From: Artemisia argyi
Taxonomy: Eukaryota; Streptophyta; Magnoliopsida; Asterales; Asteraceae
Direction: 5' to 3'
DNA length: 64,000 nucleotides
Assembly: GCA_030686995.1 (NCBI GenBank)
Contig: CM060703.1
Coordinates: forward strand, 1,086,501-1,150,500
Numbering within the stretch: position 1 is the stretch's first letter; each line of letters opens with the position of its first letter. Under the pieces are notes generated by a model that saw nothing but the letters and a program-made list of their open reading frames with translations, did no database searches and was not told where the DNA came from. Made by a program: the position numbers and the translations under genes. Positions 59,028 through 64,000 of the stretch are shown here, piece after piece.

Positions 59028-59350
59028 CTTGTACTTGGTTGAAATAAGAAGAATCTCTTGTTTATTAATCTTGCCAACACGAACCGACTTCCGACAGATC
59101 AAAATGCTGCCATGTCAACAAATATAGTAATAAGTTATGACTAATTCAAATTCGCATGATCATGAAAACATTATAGCATGTCAATATCAAAAATATAGTA
59201 ATCTGCGATACATTGACATCTTGTTCAACTTACAGTTTAAGGACTTGGTGAGTTATATCTATATGCTTCATGCTGGTAATGCGCACATCTCTATATGGTA
59301 ACACATTTTTAACAATATTTATTGTTTTCAACAGGCGAAAACCCAAACGG
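59028..59350 (-). pseudogene. Two exon-like pieces, unidentified
   Basis: 59234-59350 reads RLGFRLLKTINIVKNVLPYR then DVRITSMKHIDITHQVLK. Its GTAAGT donor joins in phase to 59028-59106 (LILICRKSVRVGKINKQEIL then LISTKYK). Open frame, matching splice sites and phase indicate a real former gene, but I do not recognise it. Confidence 0.45.
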
Positions 59351-59880
59351 CTGTTACAGTGAATCATATATGTTACAGTGAATCATATATGAGGTTAACT
59401 TGACTCGACCCATTCATCTAGAAACTATACTGTATAACTATAGATGTCATGTGGTACATAAGTATAAATACTATATATAACCAACTTACTACTAAAAAAT
59501 CACATTCATCTAGAAACGAATTCAATGACTGAATATGACATAAGTTGTCACATTCATCTACTGAAAATGTCTAGACCTATAAAACATGATATTTTTTTCA
59601 AAAAAAATGTTCAAACACTCTATACTAGCTAATCTATTCAAAACTTAAAATAAGAATTAGCATTCATCCAAAAACAGTCATAGTAAGTCGTTATAGCTAT
59701 ACCCTTCTTTGCTATCACTAACTTATGAACACTATCTAGTCAGTCAACCTTACCTTTGACTTTAAAAGTCAAACCCATCGCTCCACAATCCAAACATCTA
59801 ATAGCAGAACATAAATTAAATAATAAAACATACTGGTGACCGGAACTTATAGCAGAACATCTAATAGAGAATTTACTTAC

Positions 59881-60640
59881 AGTTCCGATTGTGTGCACGT
59901 GAGGTTCAGCCTATTTTTCAGCTTGTGCCTTTTTCTCCAATGCCTGCCACAATAAAATGATAACTTGCATGTGTTCTCATCTTAGACTAAAAACAGAACA
60001 CTTATACTAAATAGAGAATAAATGGCGCATGCAACAATGCCTAAAAACAAGGATATACAAGCATTACAGTTTGTTTAAGTGACAGAAAAGCATGAATACT
60101 TTAAAGAAGAGCTACCTGATAACCAACTAACCGAGTTGCAAGCCAAGGTTGTAGCAAAGCACCATGAACCTTGATACATTTTACAAAGCGCATAATAAGG
60201 TTACTCAAATTCAGCAAATGAGGTCTAGTTCTATTAGTTTAAAATCATTCAAGTAATCTTACATCATGAAGGTTTGGAGTTAGATCATTTTTTGTCTTGG
60301 TTTCCAAGGCCTCCCTTAAGTTGTTCTTCAACTGCATCTGCATTTGGAGCTTCTCCAACTGCAATGTAAGACAAGTAATCTTGATATGTCGAGGTATTTT
60401 TTATATCTCATACAAACCCGTTTCTCCAATTCATGAGCATTTTTAACCTATTCATTAGCATCTAAGAACCTTTTAGCTTACCTCATCAAAGCTACTTCAC
60501 TTAAAAGCTACTTCACTTGCAGTGATGTAATGCTATCTGACTTCTATTTCATTACCATCTCTTTCTCTGCAATTGCTTTCTCTTTAGTACATGATATTGT
60601 TCATACATATGCAACAGAGTTACAACTTTAGTTTCCCCAT
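59881..60640 (-). pseudogene. Coiled-coil protein gene fragment (At4g31340-like)
   Basis: Exons 60263-60358 (LEKLQMQMQLKNNLREALET then KTKNDLTPNLHD), 60116-60169 (VHGALLQPWLATRLVGYQ) and 59881-59943 (ALEKKAQAEK-stop-AEPHVHTIGT) have proper GT/AG borders and are all in phase. Upstream, about 60440-60600 has decayed pieces KEKAIAEKEMVMK and SDSITSLQ, then DANE and AHELEK, with several TAG stops. The phrases match a conserved plant coiled-coil family that I recall as At4g31340/At2g24420-like; the internal TAG sits where Trp is expected. Disabled copy, probably captured by the surrounding element. Confidence 0.6.
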
Positions 60641-60659
60641 ATTTTCTGCCATCCTCAAT

Positions 60660-61914
60660 GTATACACACGCGATTTAAAACATAGCCAAAAACAACAAAC
60701 ACAAACAACTATTCTACACAAAATGCACAAAATTAAGCTAATTCATCTATTCAATAGCTAGAATAAAGTTAACCATAACATATAAACCACCAATTATAAC
60801 AAGCAACAATAGAATGACCAAATGAATCAAATCGATTAGTTGGTCTCTTCAAAAAAAAAAAAAAATTGAACTTTGTAAACAGGCTTGTCGGGATCCAACT
60901 CTAAAGTCACCTAGTCATAAAGCTATACTCTAAGCATTAACTTAAGACACATAGCAATATTCACAGTTAATATCTAAACGAACTCGTATTTTTTATCCCC
61001 AAAAAATGCTTAAGTTCAACTCGTGAATCATGCATTCCTAACTTTAGCCCCAATTATAACAAGCAACAATAGAATGACCAAATGAATCAAATCGATTATC
61101 AATAACTCAAGCATATTTCGTCAAACAATCAATTTCACACAAATTAATTATTATACTTAAACAAACGCATATTAATAGTTTTATACCTTAGACGCGAAGC
61201 TGTTGCTATTGGACCGATGACCGATTTAACCGATTCGAAACTGAAACCCTAGCTGCTGCAATTGGGCCGATTTAAAATGAAAAAAACAAAACCCTAGCTG
61301 CATCAATTTGTACAAATTAACAAAAGTGAGAAAGTGAAAATGATAAAGTGATTTTGTATAAAAAAGTGAACGACTTTAAAATTCGAGCACATATCTAATT
61401 GAAAGTGATAGAAAGGAATTGTTGTAATTTTATTGAAAGTGATTTGGGAAATACTATGGAGGGTGCGTTTGGTATGCCGCCATCAATCACAATTGGAATG
61501 ATGGTGGGCCTTTAATATGATCCATACATGGACTCTTCATCTTAAACAAACACCTTTAATTAAAACTCCACCTTTTCTATGCACCCTTATTTGTGTGCAA
61601 AAAGACAAATTAAAACTCCACCTTTTCTAAAGCGTGGAAAAATAAGTGTGTACATTCGACACGTAGTTTTTGAAAGTGATTTGGACAAACACCTTTACGA
61701 AATGACACGTAGTAAAAAAAAATGGTACACGCTTTTTATTGTGAATTTTGTCATTTTTCATTTTTTATATAATAGTTTTTGTCCACGCTTTTTATTGTCA
61801 ATTTTGTTCTCTTTTTAGGTTTTTATATAAAAGTTTTTGGCCACGCTTTATTTGGTGACTAAACACATTTCTAAATATGCTTTCCATATTTTAAGCACAT
61901 TTCTAAATGCACCA

Positions 61915-61950
<36 letters not shown>

Positions 61951-62267
61951 TTCCAAGTTTTTAATTGCTGGGATTGTCTTATTATTTCGTGTAAGTTACA
62001 CTCTCTTATGTAGTATAAACCATCCAAAACATCTAAAATACCAATACTTATAGTTGCAAGGGATGTGATAAATTTACCCAACTACCCACTCAGATTCTAG
62101 ACTTTTATGGTGCATGTGAACTTCAGAAGTAATTGCTATTTTAGAGTGAGGGGAATTGCCTAGAAATGCAACTAAAAATCTGAAATCTGCCCAAGTTGGA
62201 TATGGGTACTTCTCACTCATCGAAAGGAGTGGAAGCTCAATATATCAGTTTGACTTCTTTGTGAAGA
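60660..62267. other. Right part of the CACTA-like element and flank
   Basis: No genes. A repeated CAATTATAACAAGCAACAAT block (about 60792 and 61050) and two AAACCCTAGCTGC motifs (about 61244 and 61290) suggest a gene-leader duplication. Subterminal CACGCTTT motifs lie at 61630-61850. Confidence 0.5.
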
Positions 62268-62461
62268 AGTGGCCTAGTGGTAAGGCACTTGACTTACTCA
62301 AAAGAAGCCTAGGGTTCAAACATCACTAGTTACACATTTGGGGGTGTCCAATGGGAAACGGTCACGGGATACCTGGTCACGGGATACCTGGTTAGGCTAG
62401 GTACATCCGAGTAAAGAAAACTCACCCTCCATGGGTTTACAACAGGAAAACCTCATTCGTT
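62268..62461 (+). mobile_element. SINE, same family as 40036-40210
   Basis: A box GGCCTAGTGGTAAGGC and B box GGGTTCAAACATC, body CACATTTGGGGGTG..AACGGTCACGGG, tail GGAAAACC. A CGGGATACCTGGT unit is tandemly doubled. Imperfect flanks TTCTTTGTGAAGAAG / TTCTTTTTGAAGAAA look like an eroded target duplication. Confidence 0.72.
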
Positions 62462-63127
62462 TTCTTTTTGAAGAAATGTGAACATTAAAGACATAACATG
62501 CTCATAAGTTGTGTTGCTTTTTGTGCAGTGATAAGATGTCAATATTCAGGCGGCACATTGGTTTTTTGACACTCCATCAGTTTTCCACAAAAGCTATTAT
62601 GACCAAAAGCAGCTCTGCTTTTTTTTTAGAAGCAGTGGGGGAGGTGAAAGAAGGAGTGATTTTCTTTCTCTCAAGTCAAAAGATGATATTGCCTTTTAGT
62701 TGTGTTATGTGTATTATTATTATGCTTATTATATTCTTTTACTACACGGTTGGTTCGGCCAGAGGTGCCATTGCCTTCTGATATTTTGGTAAAATTCTTT
62801 TTTAAACATGTGAATGTGATAGAGTTGCCTTGTTTTTGTACACCAGAAGGGTAGACTTCAAAGTCTTGTTAATTCAAAGAATAGATTGTGCCTTTTTCCA
62901 ATTTTTGCATACATTTTTGGGCTCAATTTTATTTGCCGATGCATTGGTAGCAATAGTTCACTTCTCTGTAGAGTTCAAGATTTCAGTTTGGTACCTGGAT
63001 GTGGGGTTATAGACATTTTTGCAGTAGTTTGAGTTCTTCACTTTTTTTTTCATCAACAGCTAACGCATTATAGCAGTGTACATAATGCTAAACCTCGTTT
63101 GAGATGTCTCCTTTTCTGTGCTTTAAG
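62462..63127. other. Spacer with unassigned short frames
   Basis: Plus-strand frames of 90 and 60 codons (62509, 62830) have no recognised motif; composition is not convincing. Confidence 0.4.
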
Positions 63128-63515
63128 TTGCTCAAAATATTAACATCCTCTGAACTTTGTTCATTTTATTTTATGCATTTAATGTAATGTGGCGAAACAG
63201 TTGTGGCGAATATTGAAGTAATTATGTTGCAACTCATGAACATTGATTGATAGCATATCAGAGGGCATATACATCTAATGTGTAGAATTGCTGTAATGAT
63301 GCAATGCAGAGCATAAAAAATGTGTAGCGCTGTTGTACTGATGCAATGAAGTTCAAATTTTTTTAGGGAGGTACACGGTTAGGTAAGAGCACAATAAACC
63401 CATCTCATGAGCACGAGTCATACATCCCTTGGTACAAGCATAAAATTATGTTGGATAGAATCAGGTTAAAAATTAAACGCAAGTGTATTAGTGTAATAAT
63501 CTAATACCAAATGCA
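63128..63515. repeat. Compact (uninserted) copy of the 48411-57890 duplication
   Basis: Shares TTGCTCAAAATATTAACAT, GAACATTGATTGATA, CATCTAATGTGTAGAATTGC and ACAATAAACCCATCTCAT in the same order, but lacks the Helitron, the 52568 hAT element and the CACTA element. Confidence 0.88.
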
Positions 63516-63623
63516 GACACATCATACCACCTCACAACTAACTCACTTCTGATTTCCAACACTCACTCAAAACCAAACACTTTAAACAGCCATACACCCT
63601 TTTACTAGCTTTACTCACAAAAG

Positions 63624-63624
63624 A

Positions 63625-63695
<71 letters not shown>
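63624..63695. repeat. (AAT)n microsatellite
   Basis: About 24 AAT units; open frames across it give Ile or Leu runs only. Confidence 0.95.
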
Positions 63696-63696
<1 letters not shown>

Positions 63697-63699
63697 CAT

Positions 63700-64000
63700 G
63701 ACCATTTGACAGGAAAACTCGAGCCGCATGTGGTGCCGTCCGAAAGCGTTTTTCTGGACCATTTCAGTTGGTCACGACTATTCATGACTCGAAAACACGA
63801 GCCACGGTGTGGAGCTCGTGCCGTCCGGTTGCTTTTTGTCGGAAAACGTGGGTAGATTGACATTTTCATTATAGAGTTTGTATAAAGAAAACACAAACAT
63901 AGAAATAGAAATCATAGTAAATAATTGAGAAAAGGGGGGCCGAAAATGACTTTGTATATATAGTCTCAAACAAATTGTACACACTTTTATTTAATTTAAA
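63700..64000. other. Right edge, nothing assigned
   Basis: Contains two related ACGAGCCRC..GTGCCGTCCG paragraphs (about 63722 and 63800), an imperfect local repeat. No supported gene. Confidence 0.4.

Larger units (their letters stand above)
58015..62015. mobile_element. Second CACTA-like element carrying gene pieces
   Basis: The left end TACTACAACAAAGGGTGTAA pairs with the right end, whose complement is TACTACATAAGAGAGTGTAA. First bases have changed from C to T, and no 3-bp duplication is preserved. Both flanks carry repeated (A/C)CACGCTTT motifs (58168, 58240, 58273; 61635 inverted, 61726, 61783, 61840) like CACTA subterminal repeats. The interior has exon-like pieces rather than a transposase. 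An A tract sits at 58363-58407 and a T tract at about 61919-61948. Confidence 0.5.

Overview
This is nuclear DNA of a flowering plant. The protein-coding genes have short exons with GT..AG introns, the spacers are AT-rich with long poly(A/T) and (TA)n tracts, and plant transposons of most classes are present. The Cys-rich gag-like protein of the large retrotransposon, and its acidic Ser/Asp-rich continuation, resemble proteins I know from daisy-family (Asteraceae, Anthemideae) genomes. That placement is from memory and has not been searched.

Layout. 1-1765: multi-DC1 zinc-finger gene on the minus strand, running off the left edge, with two copies of an upstream AT-rich module and a small hAT element. 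4571-4957: SKP1-like remnant. 5525-26977: a split plus-strand gene whose two visible exons join in frame across a 20.9 kb intron. That intron holds a 14 kb LTR retrotransposon without pol (6253-20237) and, 106 bp further on, a 6.1 kb Ty1/copia element (20344-26480), each with a perfect 5-bp target duplication. 27411-28481: long foldback element. 28878-32348: phosphoenolpyruvate carboxykinase, nine in-frame exons but no N-terminal exon. 33403-34230: truncated second DC1 copy. 34320-38731: more copies of the DC1-upstream module, then degraded receptor-kinase and auxin-response-factor fragments side by side.

40776-64000 is mostly transposons, many with target duplications readable by eye: a Mutator-like element with a nested hAT MITE, three more hAT elements, a small Helitron, a 3.7 kb Helitron carrying another Mutator-like element, a 4.3 kb CACTA element with 15 palindromic subterminal motifs and one intact ORF, and a second CACTA-like element holding pieces of a coiled-coil gene. 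SINEs lie in the carboxykinase intron, at 40036-40210 and at 62268-62461. Local duplications within the window preserve 'empty' versions of four insertion sites (two Helitrons, one Mutator-like element, one CACTA), so those boundaries can be checked from the window alone.

Only the carboxykinase and the first DC1 gene look like ordinary functional genes, and both are incomplete here. No prokaryotic, CRISPR, rRNA or functional tRNA feature was seen.
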